The notes: generated from the letters alone by a model not told the origin. Numbered from the stretch's first letter, positions 15,858 to 25,416 are shown. The stretch: DNA of 64,000 nucleotides from Cryobacterium tagatosivorans (GCF_004402215.1 NZ_SOEZ01000079.1:93444-157443), one strand, 5' to 3'. Translations and numbers: made by a program.

Positions 15858-16028
15858 AGGGCCCGTCGCCGGGCACTCGAATAGCGTAGTACACGTTGGC
15901 GGGCGCTCGCTGCACGACCACGCGTCGGGACGCCGGAGCTGTGCACTAGACTTACCGAGGTCAATCGGCCTGCCGTGAGGAGCTTTCTCGCGTCAACCGG
16001 AGGGCCCCAACGGGTTGAGATGGCGATC

Positions 16029-16105
16029 CGGGGCGTAGCTCAGCTTGGTAGAGCGCTCGGTTTGGGACCGAGAGGTCGCAGGTTCGAATCCTGTCGCCCC
16101 GACCA
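16029..16105 (+). tRNA. tRNA-Pro (anticodon TGG)
   Basis: The cloverleaf has acceptor CGGGGCG/CGCCCCG, D-arm GCTCAGCTTGGTAGAGC, anticodon stem CTCGG/CCGAG with loop TTTGGGA (anticodon TGG), T-arm GGTTCGAATCC, and an encoded CCA. It ends 46 bases before the trigger factor start codon, so tRNA and tig may be on one primary transcript. Confidence 0.97.
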
Positions 16106-16151
16106 TCACCCCCCACGCACGCAATCGTTCAAAACACAGGAGAGTCCCCAC

Positions 16152-17561
16152 GTGAAGTCAACGGTCGAAAAGCTGAGCCCCACGCGCGCCAAGCTCACCA
16201 TCACGGTGACGCCCGAGGAGCTCAAGCCCAGCATCACCCACGCCTACGGGCACATTGCCGAGGGCATCAACATCCCCGGCTTCCGCAAGGGCAAGGTTCC
16301 GCCCGCCATCATCGACCAGCGCGTCGGCAAGTCCGGCGTCCTGGAGCACGCGGTCAACGAAAGCCTCGACGGTTTCTACCGCAAGGTTGTCGAAGAGCAC
16401 AAGCTGCGCCCCCTGGGCCGTCCGGAAGCCGACATCGTCGAATGGCCCAGCGACAAGGACTTCTCCGGCGACCTGCTGCTGGCCATCGAGGTTGACGTCC
16501 GCCCCGAGATCGAGCTTCCCGACTACAAGGGGCTCACGCTCACCGTCGACGCCGTCGAGGTGTCCGACGACGAGGTCACCGAGGAGCTCGACAAGCTGCG
16601 CAGCCGCTTCGGCACGCTCGTCACCGTCGAGCGTCCGGCGAAGACCGGCGACTTCGCCCAGATCGACCTGGTCGCATCCATCAACGGCGTCGAGGTCGAC
16701 ACCGCCAGCGGAATCTCCTACGAGGTCGGCTCCGGCGACCTGATCGAGGGCATCGACGAGGCGCTCGACTCGCTCAGCGCCGGCGAGACCACCACGTTCA
16801 ACTCGAAGCTCATGGGCGGCGACCACGAGGGCGAAACCGCCGAGATCGTCGTCACCGTCTCCGCCGTCAAGGAGCGCGAGCTCCCGCCCGTCGACGACGA
16901 CTTCGCCCAGATCGCCAGCGAGTTCGACACGGTCTCCGAGCTGACCGAGAGCCTCAAGACCCAGGTCGAGCGTTCCAAGGTCTTCGGCCAGGGTAACCAG
17001 GCCAGGGACCAGCTCATCGAGCAGCTGCTCGAGTCCGTCGAGGTCCCGATCCCCGCGGCGATCATCGAAGACGAGGTGAACCGTCACCTCGAGGGCGAGA
17101 GCCGCCTCGAGGACGACGAGCACCGCGCGGAGGTCACCGCCTCGAGCGAGAAGACGTTCCGCCAGCAGATCCTGCTCGACACGATCGCCGAGGCCGAGAA
17201 GGTCCAGGTCAGCCAGGACGAACTGACCCAGTACCTGATCCAGGGTGCGAGCCAGTACGGCATGGACCCGAGCGAGTTCGTCCAGGCGCTGAGCAGCAAC
17301 GGCCAGATCCCGTCGATGGTGGCCGAGGTCGCCCGCAACAAGGCGCTGGCTATCGCCCTGGGCAAGGCGAAGGTTGTCGACTCGAACGGCAAGACCGTCG
17401 ACCTGTCCGAATTCAGCGCGGTCGAAGACGACGACACGGCAGAGGATGCCGCGGCGGACGAGACCACCGAGGACGACAGCACCGAGGACGAGAACACCGC
17501 TGCGCCGGTCGAAGCAGAGGCCAAGGCCAAGGCCAAGAAGAAGGCCGCTGCCAAGAAGTAG
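16152..17561 (+). CDS. tig: Trigger factor, ribosome-associated chaperone and peptidyl-prolyl isomerase
   Basis: A 469-residue trigger factor that binds nascent chains at the ribosome exit tunnel. The N-terminal ribosome-binding domain contains [12 protein letters not shown] (about residues 45-56), the family signature. A central FKBP-type isomerase domain (about 160-245) has [10 protein letters not shown] and [13 protein letters not shown]. The C-terminal substrate-cradle domain follows. The last 45 residues are an acidic then Lys/Ala-rich tail. GTG at 16152 is preceded by AGGAGA. Genome order tig-clpP1-clpP2-clpX is conserved in actinobacteria, linking folding and degradation of new proteins. 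Confidence 0.97.
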   Translation: MKSTVEKLSPTRAKLTITVTPEELKPSITHAYGHIAEGINIPGFRKGKVPPAIIDQRVGKSGVLEHAVNESLDGFYRKVVEEHKLRPLGRPEADIVEWPSDKDFSGDLLLAIEVDVRPEIELPDYKGLTLTVDAVEVSDDEVTEELDKLRSRFGTLVTVERPAKTGDFAQIDLVASINGVEVDTASGISYEVGSGDLIEGIDEALDSLSAGETTTFNSKLMGGDHEGETAEIVVTVSAVKERELPPVDDDFAQIASEFDTVSELTESLKTQVERSKVFGQGNQARDQLIEQLLESVEVPIPAAIIEDEVNRHLEGESRLEDDEHRAEVTASSEKTFRQQILLDTIAEAEKVQVSQDELTQYLIQGASQYGMDPSEFVQALSSNGQIPSMVAEVARNKALAIALGKAKVVDSNGKTVDLSEFSAVEDDDTAEDAAADETTEDDSTEDENTAAPVEAEAKAKAKKKAAAKK

Positions 17562-17594
17562 CACGCGCGCGCTCCGTCACGAGCGAGCGCCTCC

Positions 17595-17627
17595 GGGCCG
17601 GATGTCACACGACATCCGGCCCGTTCT
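17595..17627 (+). terminator. Terminator hairpin after tig
   Basis: A perfect 12-bp stem GGGCCGGATGTC/GACATCCGGCCC (17595-17606, 17611-17622) with an ACAC loop is followed by GTTCT. It starts 33 bases after the tig stop codon. The T-run is weak, as is common in high-GC actinobacteria. Confidence 0.75.
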
Positions 17628-17827
17628 GCGTCCCGCCCGTCTCCGCCCCCTGTATCTGGTGCCAAATCGGACAAATGTTCCCCGCGCACCGGCCACAGTT
17701 GTCCGCTTCGACAACAGTTGGCGGTTGAGGGGCAACGCCGCGTAATCTGCCGAGGGCGAACACAGCCGTTCTTCCGGCCGGGCTCCTATAGATTCATTCT
17801 GAAGCGACAAGCGAAACGGAGCGCGAC

Positions 17828-18427
17828 ATGGCCGATATGACACCGACACCCGGCGTATTTGACCGACTGCTGAAAGACCGAATCATCTGGCTCGGCTCAG
17901 AGGTCCGTGACGACAGCGCCAACGAGATCTGTGCCAAGATCCTGCTGCTGGCCGCCGAGGACCCCAAGCTCGACATCTACCTGTACATCAACTCGCCCGG
18001 CGGGTCGATCACAGCCGGCATGGCAATCTACGACACGATGCAGTTCGTGCCGAACGACATCGTCACGGTCGGCATCGGAATGGCCGCCTCGATGGGCCAG
18101 CTGCTCCTCACCTCGGGCACCAAGGGCAAGCGCTACATCACCCCGAACACCCGCGTCCTCCTGCACCAGCCGCACGGCGGCTTCGGTGGCACGGCCAGCG
18201 ACATCCAGACCCAGGCGCAGCTCATCCTCGACATGAAGAAGCGCCTGGCCGAGATCACGGCGGCGCAGACCGGCAAGACGGTCGAGCAGATCAACGCCGA
18301 CGGCGACCGCGACCGCTGGTTCAGCGCGCAGGAAGCCCTCGAGTACGGTTTCGTCGACCACGTCCGCGAATCAGCCACCGACGTCGCCGGCGGCGGCGGC
18401 ACCGTGGCCGCGGACAACAATAAGTAG
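17828..18427 (+). CDS. clpP1: ATP-dependent Clp protease proteolytic subunit ClpP1
   Basis: A 199-residue serine peptidase that forms one heptameric ring of the ClpP1P2 particle; with ClpX it degrades unfolded and tagged proteins. The catalytic triad is visible: Ser88 in GMAASMGQ, His113 in VLLHQPHGG and Asp near 161 in [20 protein letters not shown] (53-60) is the substrate-binding strand. The start is supported by CGGAG 8 bases upstream. It is 27 bases upstream of clpP2, so both are cotranscribed. In actinobacteria the two paralogues are both needed for an active particle. Confidence 0.96.
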   Translation: MADMTPTPGVFDRLLKDRIIWLGSEVRDDSANEICAKILLLAAEDPKLDIYLYINSPGGSITAGMAIYDTMQFVPNDIVTVGIGMAASMGQLLLTSGTKGKRYITPNTRVLLHQPHGGFGGTASDIQTQAQLILDMKKRLAEITAAQTGKTVEQINADGDRDRWFSAQEALEYGFVDHVRESATDVAGGGGTVAADNNK

Positions 18428-18454
18428 CCCACCGAACCGAAGAGGAAGAACACT

Positions 18455-19138
18455 ATGACCATCCCCACATTCGGTGGAACCGCATCCAGCTCGCGCGGCG
18501 GCCCCGCCGCTTCGATGCCGGACTCCCGGTACATCCTGCCCACGTTCGAGGAGCGCACGGCCTACGGCTACAAGCGCCAGGACCCCTACGCCAAGCTCTT
18601 CGAGGACCGCATCATCTTCCTCGGCGTGCAGGTGGATGACGCCTCCGCGGACGACGTCATGGCCCAGCTCCTCGTGCTCGAGAGCCAGGACCCCGACCGC
18701 GACATCGTCATGTACATCAACTCGCCCGGAGGCTCGTTCACGGCCATGACGGCGATCTACGACACGATGCAGTACATCCGCCCGCACATCCAGACGGTCT
18801 GCCTCGGCCAGGCGGCCTCGGCCGCGGCCGTGCTGTTGGCCGGCGGAACGGCGGGCAAGCGCCTCGCCCTGCCGAACGCGCGCATCCTCATCCACCAGCC
18901 GTCGGTCGGCGGATCGGGCAGCGGGCAGGCCTCGGACATCGAAATCCAGGCCGCCGAGATCATGCGCATGCGCGTCTGGCTCGAGGAGACCCTCTCGCAC
19001 CACTCCAACAAGTCGGTGGAACAGGTCAACAAGGACATCGACCGCGACAAGATCCTGGGCGCGGCCGAGGCCCTCGAGTACGGCCTGATCGACCAGGTCC
19101 TGACCAGCCGCAAGAACCTGCCGACTCTCGTCAAGTAG
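18455..19138 (+). CDS. clpP2: ATP-dependent Clp protease proteolytic subunit ClpP2
   Basis: A 227-residue second ClpP paralogue. An N-terminal extension of about 25 residues precedes [20 protein letters not shown], which is typical for actinobacterial ClpP2. The triad is Ser in [11 protein letters not shown], His in ILIHQPS and Asp in [17 protein letters not shown]. The AGAGGAAGAA ribosome-binding site lies 7 bases before the ATG. A strong hairpin follows the stop and separates the clpP operon from clpX. Confidence 0.96.
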   Translation: MTIPTFGGTASSSRGGPAASMPDSRYILPTFEERTAYGYKRQDPYAKLFEDRIIFLGVQVDDASADDVMAQLLVLESQDPDRDIVMYINSPGGSFTAMTAIYDTMQYIRPHIQTVCLGQAASAAAVLLAGGTAGKRLALPNARILIHQPSVGGSGSGQASDIEIQAAEIMRMRVWLEETLSHHSNKSVEQVNKDIDRDKILGAAEALEYGLIDQVLTSRKNLPTLVK

Positions 19139-19155
19139 ACGCGCCACGCAGCATT

Positions 19156-19195
19156 CGAAACGGCGCGCCACCTTCGGGGGCGCGCCGTTTCGCTT
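19156..19195 (+). terminator. Intrinsic terminator between clpP2 and clpX
   Basis: CGAAACGGCGCGCC (19156-19169) pairs perfectly with 19179-19192 (14 bp, 9-base loop) and is followed by CTTT. It should end the clpP1-clpP2 transcript, leaving clpX to its own promoter. Confidence 0.85.
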
Positions 19196-19270
19196 TGGGC
19201 ACGGCGTACACGCGGTGTCACAGGCACAGGCTAGGCTCGATGACAGCGACACCGATGGAGGAGGCTACAG

Positions 19271-20551
19271 ATGGCCCGAATAGGCGAAAGCGCCGATCTG
19301 CTGAAGTGCTCCTTCTGCGGAAAGAGCCAGAAGCAGGTCCAGCAGCTCATTGCGGGGCCGGGCGTCTACATCTGCGACGAGTGCGTCGAGTTGTGCAACG
19401 AGATCATCGAAGAGCGGCTCGCCGAAGCCGGCTCGGAGGAGGGCAGCGGCGAGTTCGATCTCCCGAAGCCCAAGGAGATCTTCGGCTTCCTCGAGGAGTA
19501 CGTCATCGGCCAGGAGGCCGCCAAGCGCGCCCTCGCCGTTGCCGTCTACAACCACTACAAGCGCGTGCGCTCCCGGGCGACGCTGACCGCGGCCGACGCC
19601 ATCCGCGACGACGTTGAGATCGCCAAGTCCAACATCCTGCTCATCGGCCCCACCGGCTGTGGCAAGACCTACCTCGCGCAGACCCTTGCCAAGCGCCTCA
19701 ACGTGCCCTTCGCCGTGGCGGATGCGACGGCCCTGACCGAGGCCGGCTACGTCGGCGAAGACGTCGAGAACATCCTGCTCAAGCTGATCCAGGCCGCGGA
19801 CTACGACGTCAAGCGCGCCGAGACCGGCATCATCTACATCGACGAGATCGACAAGATCGCCCGCAAGGCCGAGAACCCGTCGATCACCCGCGACGTTTCC
19901 GGCGAGGGCGTGCAGCAGGCCCTGCTGAAGATCCTCGAGGGCACCATCGCGTCGGTTCCGCCGCAGGGCGGCCGCAAGCATCCGCACCAGGAGTTCATCC
20001 AGATCGACACCACGAACGTGCTGTTCATCGTGGCCGGCGCGTTCGCCGGGCTCGAAGACATCATCTCCTCGCGGGCCGGTAAGAAGGGCATCGGCTTCGG
20101 CGCCCCGCTGCACAGCAAGGGCGACGACGTCAACCTCTTCGGCGAGGTGCTCCCGGAAGACCTGCACAAGTTCGGCCTGATCCCCGAGTTCATCGGGCGT
20201 CTTCCCGTCGTCGCCACCGTCACGCAGCTCGACCAGGTGGCGCTCATGCAGATCCTGACCGTGCCGAAGAACGCCCTGGTGCGCCAGTACCAGCGCATGT
20301 TCGAACTCGACGGCGTCGAGCTCGAATTCGAGCAGCCCGCCCTCGAAGCGATCGCCGACCTGGCCGTGCTCCGCAAGACGGGTGCCCGCGGCCTGCGCGC
20401 GATCATGGAAGAGGTCCTCGGGCCGATCATGTTCGAGGTGCCGTCCAGCACCGAGGTGGCCCGCGTCATCGTCACCCGCGAGGCTGTGCTCGACAACGCC
20501 GAGCCCACGATCGTGCACCACAAGGCCCGGCGCGAAGAGAAGTCCGCCTGA
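19271..20551 (+). CDS. clpX: ATP-dependent Clp protease ATP-binding subunit ClpX
   Basis: A 426-residue AAA+ unfoldase that feeds substrates into ClpP1P2. The N-terminal zinc-binding domain has CSFCGKS and CDECVELC (about residues 13-42). The Walker A motif is GPTGCGKT (about 127-134) and Walker B is [11 protein letters not shown] (about 193-203). The pore motif YVGED and the ClpP-binding IGF loop ([10 protein letters not shown]) are visible. A GGAGGAGG ribosome-binding site precedes the ATG. A TAGGCT box lies about 30 bases upstream as a candidate -10. Confidence 0.97.
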   Translation: MARIGESADLLKCSFCGKSQKQVQQLIAGPGVYICDECVELCNEIIEERLAEAGSEEGSGEFDLPKPKEIFGFLEEYVIGQEAAKRALAVAVYNHYKRVRSRATLTAADAIRDDVEIAKSNILLIGPTGCGKTYLAQTLAKRLNVPFAVADATALTEAGYVGEDVENILLKLIQAADYDVKRAETGIIYIDEIDKIARKAENPSITRDVSGEGVQQALLKILEGTIASVPPQGGRKHPHQEFIQIDTTNVLFIVAGAFAGLEDIISSRAGKKGIGFGAPLHSKGDDVNLFGEVLPEDLHKFGLIPEFIGRLPVVATVTQLDQVALMQILTVPKNALVRQYQRMFELDGVELEFEQPALEAIADLAVLRKTGARGLRAIMEEVLGPIMFEVPSSTEVARVIVTREAVLDNAEPTIVHHKARREEKSA

Positions 20552-20561
20552 CCCCCGACCC

Positions 20562-20802
20562 GTGGAGATCACCCGCCCGCCCCGCCTGAGCGCGGGGGAT
20601 CGCGTCGCCGTCGTCGCGACGTCCTGGCCGGGATCGAGCGTCTACCCGCACGTCTACCGAGCCGGACCGGCCACCTTGCGCGACGTGTTCGGCCTCGACG
20701 TCGTGGAGTATCCGTCCACCGTGGGTGCTCCCGCACAACGTCCTGGCCGAGCTCGACCCGGTTGCCCGGCGCTTCCGCCTGCTCGAGCCCGCCGTCTCCT
20801 AG
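20562..20802 (+). pseudogene. LD-carboxypeptidase (peptidase S66, MccF-like) remnant
   Basis: Eleven bases after clpX a GTG-initiated frame reads [20 protein letters not shown], and further on ATLRDVFGLDVVEYPST, the start of an S66 LD-carboxypeptidase. It then joins, out of frame, the family's C-terminal end WVLPHNVLAELDPVARRF and LLEPAVS before a stop at 20800-20802. The central 200 or so residues, with the catalytic Ser, Glu and His, are gone. This is an internal deletion pseudogene. Intact S66 enzymes trim tetrapeptides in peptidoglycan recycling or hydrolyse microcin C; no such activity can remain here. Confidence 0.78.
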
Positions 20803-20822
20803 CCCCCTTTCGCGCCTCCACC

Positions 20823-20887
20823 CCCGCGAAACCGCAGTTGTGCACGTTATTCGTGCCGTATTTCGCGCACAACTGCGGTTTCGCGGG
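20823..20887 (+). repeat. Palindromic 3'-end repeat, family A copy 2
   Basis: Arms 20823-20843 and 20867-20887 pair perfectly over 21 bases around the family A core. The loop ATTCGTGCCG is in the plus orientation. It follows the S66 remnant by 20 bases and precedes the ROK promoter. Confidence 0.92.
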
Positions 20888-20896
20888 AAGTTTTTG

Positions 20897-20925
20897 TTGA
20901 CGGAGGGCGAACATTGTTCTAGGGT
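20897..20925 (+). promoter_or_regulatory. Promoter of the ROK/sugar operon
   Basis: TTGACG (20897-20902) and TAGGGT (20920-20925) are separated by 17 bases, a good housekeeping sigma promoter. The predicted start point (about 20932) falls inside the operator palindrome. Confidence 0.65.
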
Positions 20926-20928
20926 TTA

Positions 20929-20940
20929 TTTAGTCCTAAA
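20929..20940. promoter_or_regulatory. Candidate ROK operator
   Basis: TTTAG-TC-CTAAA is an inverted repeat 12 bases before the ROK gene's ATG (ends at 20940, ATG at 20953) and overlaps the predicted transcription start. TTTAG/CTAAA half-sites are typical for XylR/NagC-type ROK repressors. Autorepression and repression of the whole operon is the natural reading. Confidence 0.6.
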
Positions 20941-20952
20941 CAAAGGGGAACA

Positions 20953-22173
20953 ATGGTGTTTCGTCCCGCAGCGCGAACCGACGTCAATCGGTCCGCGATC
21001 CTGGCGCAATTGGGTGCGCACGGCCCCGCATCGCGGGCCGATCTGGCCCGCGTGCTCGACGTGTCGCCGGCGCTGATGACCCAGCTCACCAGGGACCTGC
21101 TCGCCGACGGCCTCCTCCAGGAACTGGAGCAGGCACCGTCGCAGGGCGGCCGACCGGCCCGGATGCTCGGGATCGTCTCGACCGCCGGGCACGCGATCGG
21201 CGTCAAGGTCGTCCTCGACCACGTCGCCTTCGTCGAGGTCGGAATCGACGGCGCCGTGCTCCGCTCGGCCAGTGAACCGTTCGACGCGTCGTCCTCCACC
21301 TTCCTCGCCGAGCTGACCGTGCTGCTGCGCCGCTTCATCGCCGGCGGGAGCTCGACACCGGTGCTCGGCATCGGCATTGGCGTGCCCGGCAGCGTGGACA
21401 ACCAGGGCAGCGGCCTCGTCGACTCCGCCCAGCTCGGCTGGAGCCAGGTGCCGCTCGGGGCGACGCTGCAGCGCGAACTCGACCTGCCGGTGCTGGTCGA
21501 GAACAACGTCAACGCCCTGGCGATGGCCGAACGCCTGTACGGCGTCGGCCGCCGGCACGACAACTTCCTCGTCGTGACCATCGGCACCGGCGTCGGCGCC
21601 GGAATCGTCGTCGACGGCGCGGTGCTCCGCGGTTTCTCCGGGGGCGCCGGCGAGGTCGGCCACATCCCGGTCACCGAAGACGGCCCGGTCTGCTCCTGCG
21701 GGAACCGAGGATGCCTCGAGGCCTACATCGGCGAGGCCGCCCTCCTGCGCAGCGCCCGCACCGCCGGCGTCCTCGGCGCGCAGGGCGGCATGACCGCGCT
21801 CGGCGCCGCCGCGGACGCCGGCAACACGGCGGCCACGGCGATCTTCGGCCAGGCGGGCCACCGCCTGGGGCGCGCCCTGGCCGGCGTCGTACACACCCTC
21901 GACCCGGAGATCATCATCGTGCTCGGCGAGGGAACCTCAGCCTGGAAGCACTGGTCATTCGCCTTCGAGGTCGCGCTCCGGTCCGCGCTGATGCCCAGCC
22001 GCCGCCAGGTTGCCGTGGCCGTCGAGAACTGGCAGGACGAAAGCTGGGCGCAGGGTGCCGCGGCGCTCGTGCTGGCCACGCCCTTCGACTCCGACGGCCT
22101 CGCCGGCGACCAGGGTCGACTCGTTCGGGCCAGGCTGGTCGAGCAATCGGCACCGCAGGAGGCCGGATCGTGA
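20953..22173 (+). CDS. ROK family transcriptional regulator (XylR/NagC type)
   Basis: A 406-residue repressor. An N-terminal winged helix-turn-helix (DVNRSAILAQLGAHGPASRA, about residues 10-29) is joined to a sugar-kinase-like ROK domain. The nucleotide loop IGTGVGAGIVVDG (about 216-228) and the zinc-binding CSCGNRGCLEAYIG (about 249-262) are intact, as is the GHIPV motif. It should sense the sugar taken up by the operon and control it through the palindrome at 20929-20940. AAAGGGG lies 6 bases before the ATG. The stop overlaps the first permease start (GTGA), so it heads the operon. Confidence 0.92.
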   Translation: MVFRPAARTDVNRSAILAQLGAHGPASRADLARVLDVSPALMTQLTRDLLADGLLQELEQAPSQGGRPARMLGIVSTAGHAIGVKVVLDHVAFVEVGIDGAVLRSASEPFDASSSTFLAELTVLLRRFIAGGSSTPVLGIGIGVPGSVDNQGSGLVDSAQLGWSQVPLGATLQRELDLPVLVENNVNALAMAERLYGVGRRHDNFLVVTIGTGVGAGIVVDGAVLRGFSGGAGEVGHIPVTEDGPVCSCGNRGCLEAYIGEAALLRSARTAGVLGAQGGMTALGAAADAGNTAATAIFGQAGHRLGRALAGVVHTLDPEIIIVLGEGTSAWKHWSFAFEVALRSALMPSRRQVAVAVENWQDESWAQGAAALVLATPFDSDGLAGDQGRLVRARLVEQSAPQEAGS

Positions 22174-23132
22174 CGACCATCCCCGCCGTCCTCCCCGCCG
22201 TCGACGAGGTCGTGCAGCCGAACGCACCCCGGCCATCCGCCCGGCGCGGACGCTCCCGCAGGGCCCGCGTCACCTACGCCCTGACCGTGCTCGCCTTCAT
22301 CCTGCCGAGCGCGATCCCGCTGGCCATGTTCACGCTCGGACCGATGGTCGCCGCGGCCTGGGTCAGCCTGCACGAATGGAACCTGCTCGCGCCGATGACC
22401 TGGGTCGGCCTCGACAACTACCGCTCGCTGCTCGCCGACCCGCGCACCGGCGACGTGTTCCTGCACACGATCTACTACATCGCGGGCTACCTGCCCCTCG
22501 TCTACATCGGCGGGCTCACCCTCGCCCTCGCCCTGAACACGGCACTCAAGGGCCGGTCGCTCCTGCGCGGGGTCTATTTCCTCCCGGTCATCACGAGCTG
22601 GATCGTCGTGGCCCTCGTCTGGCGCTGGCTGCTGAACCCGAGCAACGGCATCGTCAACACGGTCCTCGAGGCCTTCGGCATCGCCGGCCCCGGCTGGTGG
22701 TCCGATCCGGCCTGGGCCATGCCCTCGATCATCCTGGCCTCGGCCTGGAAAGACATCGGCTTCGTCATGGTGATCCTGCTGGCCGGCCTGCAGGCGATCA
22801 ACCAGGACCTCTACGACGCGGCGAAGGTCGACGGCGCCGGCTGGTGGCGCCGCCTGGTCAGCGTCACCCTGCCGCTCCTGTCGCCGTCCACGTTCTTCGT
22901 CGTCGTCATCTCGCTGATCAACGGGTTCCAGGTCTTCGACCAGGTCTACGCGATGACCGGCGGCGGGCCCGGTGGCGCCAGCCAGGTGGTCGTGCAGCAG
23001 ATCTACGACCTGACCTTCCGCTACGGCAAGGCGGGCGAGGCATCCGCACTGTCCTGGCTGCTCTTCGCCGTCGTGCTTTTCGTTACCGTCATCCAAATTC
23101 GTGGGCAAAAGAGGTGGGTCAACTATGGCTGA
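22170..23132 (+). CDS. Sugar ABC transporter permease, MalF/UgpA type
   Basis: A 320-residue inner-membrane permease with six helices. The EAA loop that contacts the ATPase is YDAAKVDGAGWWRRLVSVTL (about residues 217-236), the normal carbohydrate-uptake (CUT1) version. A polar N-terminal 35 residues precede the first helix. GTG at 22170 overlaps the ROK stop, which decides the start. It pairs with the permease at 23125 to make the membrane channel for the binding lipoprotein at 24107. Confidence 0.93.
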   Translation: MTTIPAVLPAVDEVVQPNAPRPSARRGRSRRARVTYALTVLAFILPSAIPLAMFTLGPMVAAAWVSLHEWNLLAPMTWVGLDNYRSLLADPRTGDVFLHTIYYIAGYLPLVYIGGLTLALALNTALKGRSLLRGVYFLPVITSWIVVALVWRWLLNPSNGIVNTVLEAFGIAGPGWWSDPAWAMPSIILASAWKDIGFVMVILLAGLQAINQDLYDAAKVDGAGWWRRLVSVTLPLLSPSTFFVVVISLINGFQVFDQVYAMTGGGPGGASQVVVQQIYDLTFRYGKAGEASALSWLLFAVVLFVTVIQIRGQKRWVNYG

Positions 23133-24051
23133 TGCGACTATGGCTGATGCGACTACGACGGATGCGACTACGGCGGATGCCACGCCGGTCCGGTCGGTCG
23201 GCCGGCCGTCCCTGAAGCGGGACACCAGGTCGGGCACCCGCCGAACCGTCGGGTTCGTCCTGCTGCACGTCGTGATGATCATCGGCGCGCTGCTCATGTT
23301 CTTCCCGTTCCTCTGGACGATCATCACCTCGATCAGCCCGGGTGCCGGCCTGACCCTGGCGCCCGCGCTCTTCCCGGACAATCCATCGCTGGCCGCCTAC
23401 CTGCAGCTGTTCACCGAGCGTCCGTTCGGCCAGGTCATGGTGAACAGCCTGCTGCTCGCCGTGATCACGACGGTCGTGCAGTTGTTCACCAGCGCCACGG
23501 CCGGGTACGCGTTCAGCCGGCTGCCCTTCCGCGGCCAGGGCGTCGTCTTCGCGATCTACCTCGCCACGATGATGATCCCGCTCCAGGTGCTGATCGTGCC
23601 GCTGTTCTCCGAGCTGAAGGCCTTCGGGCTGCTGAACACCTACCTCGGCGCGCTGCTGCCCACGTTCGCGACGGCGTTCGGCATCTTCCTGCTCCGCCAG
23701 GCCATCAACCAGGTGCCCCGGGAACTGGACGAGGCCGCCACGATCGACGGGGCCGGTCACTTCCGGATCTTCTGGACGATCATCCTGCCCAACATTCGGC
23801 CGGCCCTGGCCACCCTCGTGGTGTTCGCCTTCATGGGCAGCTGGAACAGTTTCCTCTGGCCGCTCGTCGTCCTCCGCTCGCCGGAGCTGCAAACCCTGCC
23901 CGTCGCCCTCGCCGGCCTCGTGGGTCAGTACACGACCCAATGGGATGTCGTCATGGCCGGCTCCGTCGTCAGCGTGCTGCCCATGCTGGCGCTCTACATC
24001 TTCGCCCAGAAGTACATCATCCAGGGCGTCGCAAGCTCCGGGATCAAGTAA
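23125..24051 (+). CDS. Sugar ABC transporter permease, MalG/UgpE type
   Basis: A 308-residue permease with six helices. LFPDNPSLAAYLQLF is the usual first periplasmic segment, and the EAA loop is ELDEAATIDGAGHFRIFWTI (about residues 200-219). The N-terminus is unusual: MADAT MADAT TTDAT TADAT, encoded by a 15-base unit repeated four times (23125-23184). The second ATG at 23140 is therefore an alternative start. The first ATG overlaps the end of the upstream permease by 8 bases. GAGGTGGG serves as the ribosome-binding site. Confidence 0.92.
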   Translation: MADATMADATTTDATTADATPVRSVGRPSLKRDTRSGTRRTVGFVLLHVVMIIGALLMFFPFLWTIITSISPGAGLTLAPALFPDNPSLAAYLQLFTERPFGQVMVNSLLLAVITTVVQLFTSATAGYAFSRLPFRGQGVVFAIYLATMMIPLQVLIVPLFSELKAFGLLNTYLGALLPTFATAFGIFLLRQAINQVPRELDEAATIDGAGHFRIFWTIILPNIRPALATLVVFAFMGSWNSFLWPLVVLRSPELQTLPVALAGLVGQYTTQWDVVMAGSVVSVLPMLALYIFAQKYIIQGVASSGIK

Positions 24052-24106
24052 TCCCCGAGACCCCGCGCAATCCGTTTCACCCGATATCAAAGGAGATAGC
24101 AGTCAC

Positions 24107-25354
24107 ATGAATCGCAAACTCGTTGCCACAGCCGGCCTTGCCGCGTGCGCGGCCCTGGTCATGAGCGGATGCGCGGCGACCCCGTCAGCCGCACCCGCCG
24201 GTCCCGTCACCATCACCTACTCCAACTTCATCTCGAACGACGGCAACGAGGACAACCTCAGCAAGATCGTCGACGCCTTCGAGAAGGAGAACAAGAACAT
24301 CACCGTGGACGTCAAGACGCTCCCGTACGGTGACTATGGAACCGCCCTGCAGACCGACCTCGCCGCCGGCACGGCCGCGGACGTCTTCGACATCGAGTAC
24401 TCCAACTACGCCTCCTACCAGGCCAACGGCGTGCTGGCGGAGATCCCCGTCGACAACGCCGACGCCTACCGCGGGACGCTGCTGGACGCCTACGCCACCG
24501 ACGGAAAGCAGTACGCCCTGCCGAGCTCCTTCTCCGACGTCGTGCTCTACTACAACGCCGACCTCTTCGACGCGGCCGGGGTCGACTACCCGACGAACGA
24601 CTGGACCTGGGAGGACGAGAAGGCCGCCGCGCTGAAACTGACCGACAAGGCCAAGGGCGTCTGGGGCGACCACCAGCCGGTGAGCTTCTACGAGTACTAC
24701 AAGGCGCTCGCGCAGAACGGCGGCGACTTCCTCGCCAAGGACGGCAAGTCCGTCGCGTTCAACTCCCCGGAGGGCATCGAAGCCGCCAAGTGGCTCGTCG
24801 AGAAGAGCGGCACCGTCATGCCGACCATCGAGCAGGGCCAGGGCACGGCGGACTTCGACACCAACCTCTTCAAGGACGGCAAGCTCGCCATGCTGCACAC
24901 GGGCATCTGGGTGTTCGGCGCCGTCGCCGACGTTCCGTTCACCTGGGACATCGCCGTCGAGCCCGGCAACACGGACAAGGCCAGCGCTGTGTTCTCGAAC
25001 GCCGTCGGCGTCTCCGCGACGTCCAAGCACACCGAGGCCGCGGCCAAGTGGGCCGAGTTCCTGACCAGCAGCGACACCATGGTGCAGACGCGCCTCGACG
25101 CCGGCTGGGAACTCCCGCCGATCAGCGACGAGGATGCCCTCGCCACCTACCTCGACAAGGGTGCACCCGCCAACCGCAAGGCCGTCTTCGATTCGCTGGA
25201 CGGCATCGCCCTGCCGCCCGTCGTCGCCAAGGGCCAGACGGAGATGCAGGACATCACCGGTGAGGAACTCGTCGAGGCCCAGGCCGGCCGGAAGACCGTC
25301 GAGGAAGCGCTGAAGTCCGCCGAGAAGCGCATCAACGCCGTCATCGGCGGCTAG
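24107..25354 (+). CDS. Extracellular sugar-binding lipoprotein of ABC transporter
   Basis: A 415-residue family 1 solute-binding protein. The lipoprotein signal ends LVMSGCAA, with the lipid-modified Cys at about residue 23. Typical segments are ITYSNFISNDGNEDNLSKIV, YGTALQTDLAAGTAADVFDI and GKLAMLHTGIW. AAAGGAG lies 12 bases upstream of the ATG. A very stable hairpin follows the gene (25383-25416), as is common for binding proteins made in excess over the permeases. Ligand: probably an oligosaccharide handled by the two glycosidases downstream. Confidence 0.92.
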   Translation: MNRKLVATAGLAACAALVMSGCAATPSAAPAGPVTITYSNFISNDGNEDNLSKIVDAFEKENKNITVDVKTLPYGDYGTALQTDLAAGTAADVFDIEYSNYASYQANGVLAEIPVDNADAYRGTLLDAYATDGKQYALPSSFSDVVLYYNADLFDAAGVDYPTNDWTWEDEKAAALKLTDKAKGVWGDHQPVSFYEYYKALAQNGGDFLAKDGKSVAFNSPEGIEAAKWLVEKSGTVMPTIEQGQGTADFDTNLFKDGKLAMLHTGIWVFGAVADVPFTWDIAVEPGNTDKASAVFSNAVGVSATSKHTEAAAKWAEFLTSSDTMVQTRLDAGWELPPISDEDALATYLDKGAPANRKAVFDSLDGIALPPVVAKGQTEMQDITGEELVEAQAGRKTVEEALKSAEKRINAVIGG

Positions 25355-25382
25355 CAGCACCCCGGCCGTTCCGCGGCCGGTC

Positions 25383-25416
25383 GGAGGGTCCGGGGGCGCC
25401 TGTCCCCGGACCCTCC
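25383..25416 (+). terminator. Stable stem-loop after binding-protein gene (attenuator/stabiliser)
   Basis: GGAGGGTCCGGGG (25383-25395) pairs perfectly with 25404-25416 across an 8-base loop, followed by a CACACACA tract and no T-run. Between a binding-protein gene and downstream enzymes, such a structure usually reduces read-through or protects the upstream mRNA. Confidence 0.7.

Noticed and set aside
15858..16028. Attachment site for an integrated element at the tRNA pair
   Set aside because: No duplicated tRNA 3' end, integrase or phage-like gene is found near the tRNA-Gly, tRNA-Pro or tRNA-Ala genes.
17650..17740. Possible further long palindrome or ClgR box upstream of clpP1
   Set aside because: CGGACAA-type half-sites and a GGCG/CGCC pair are visible, but the pairing is broken by several mismatches and no half-site matches a ClgR consensus well enough.
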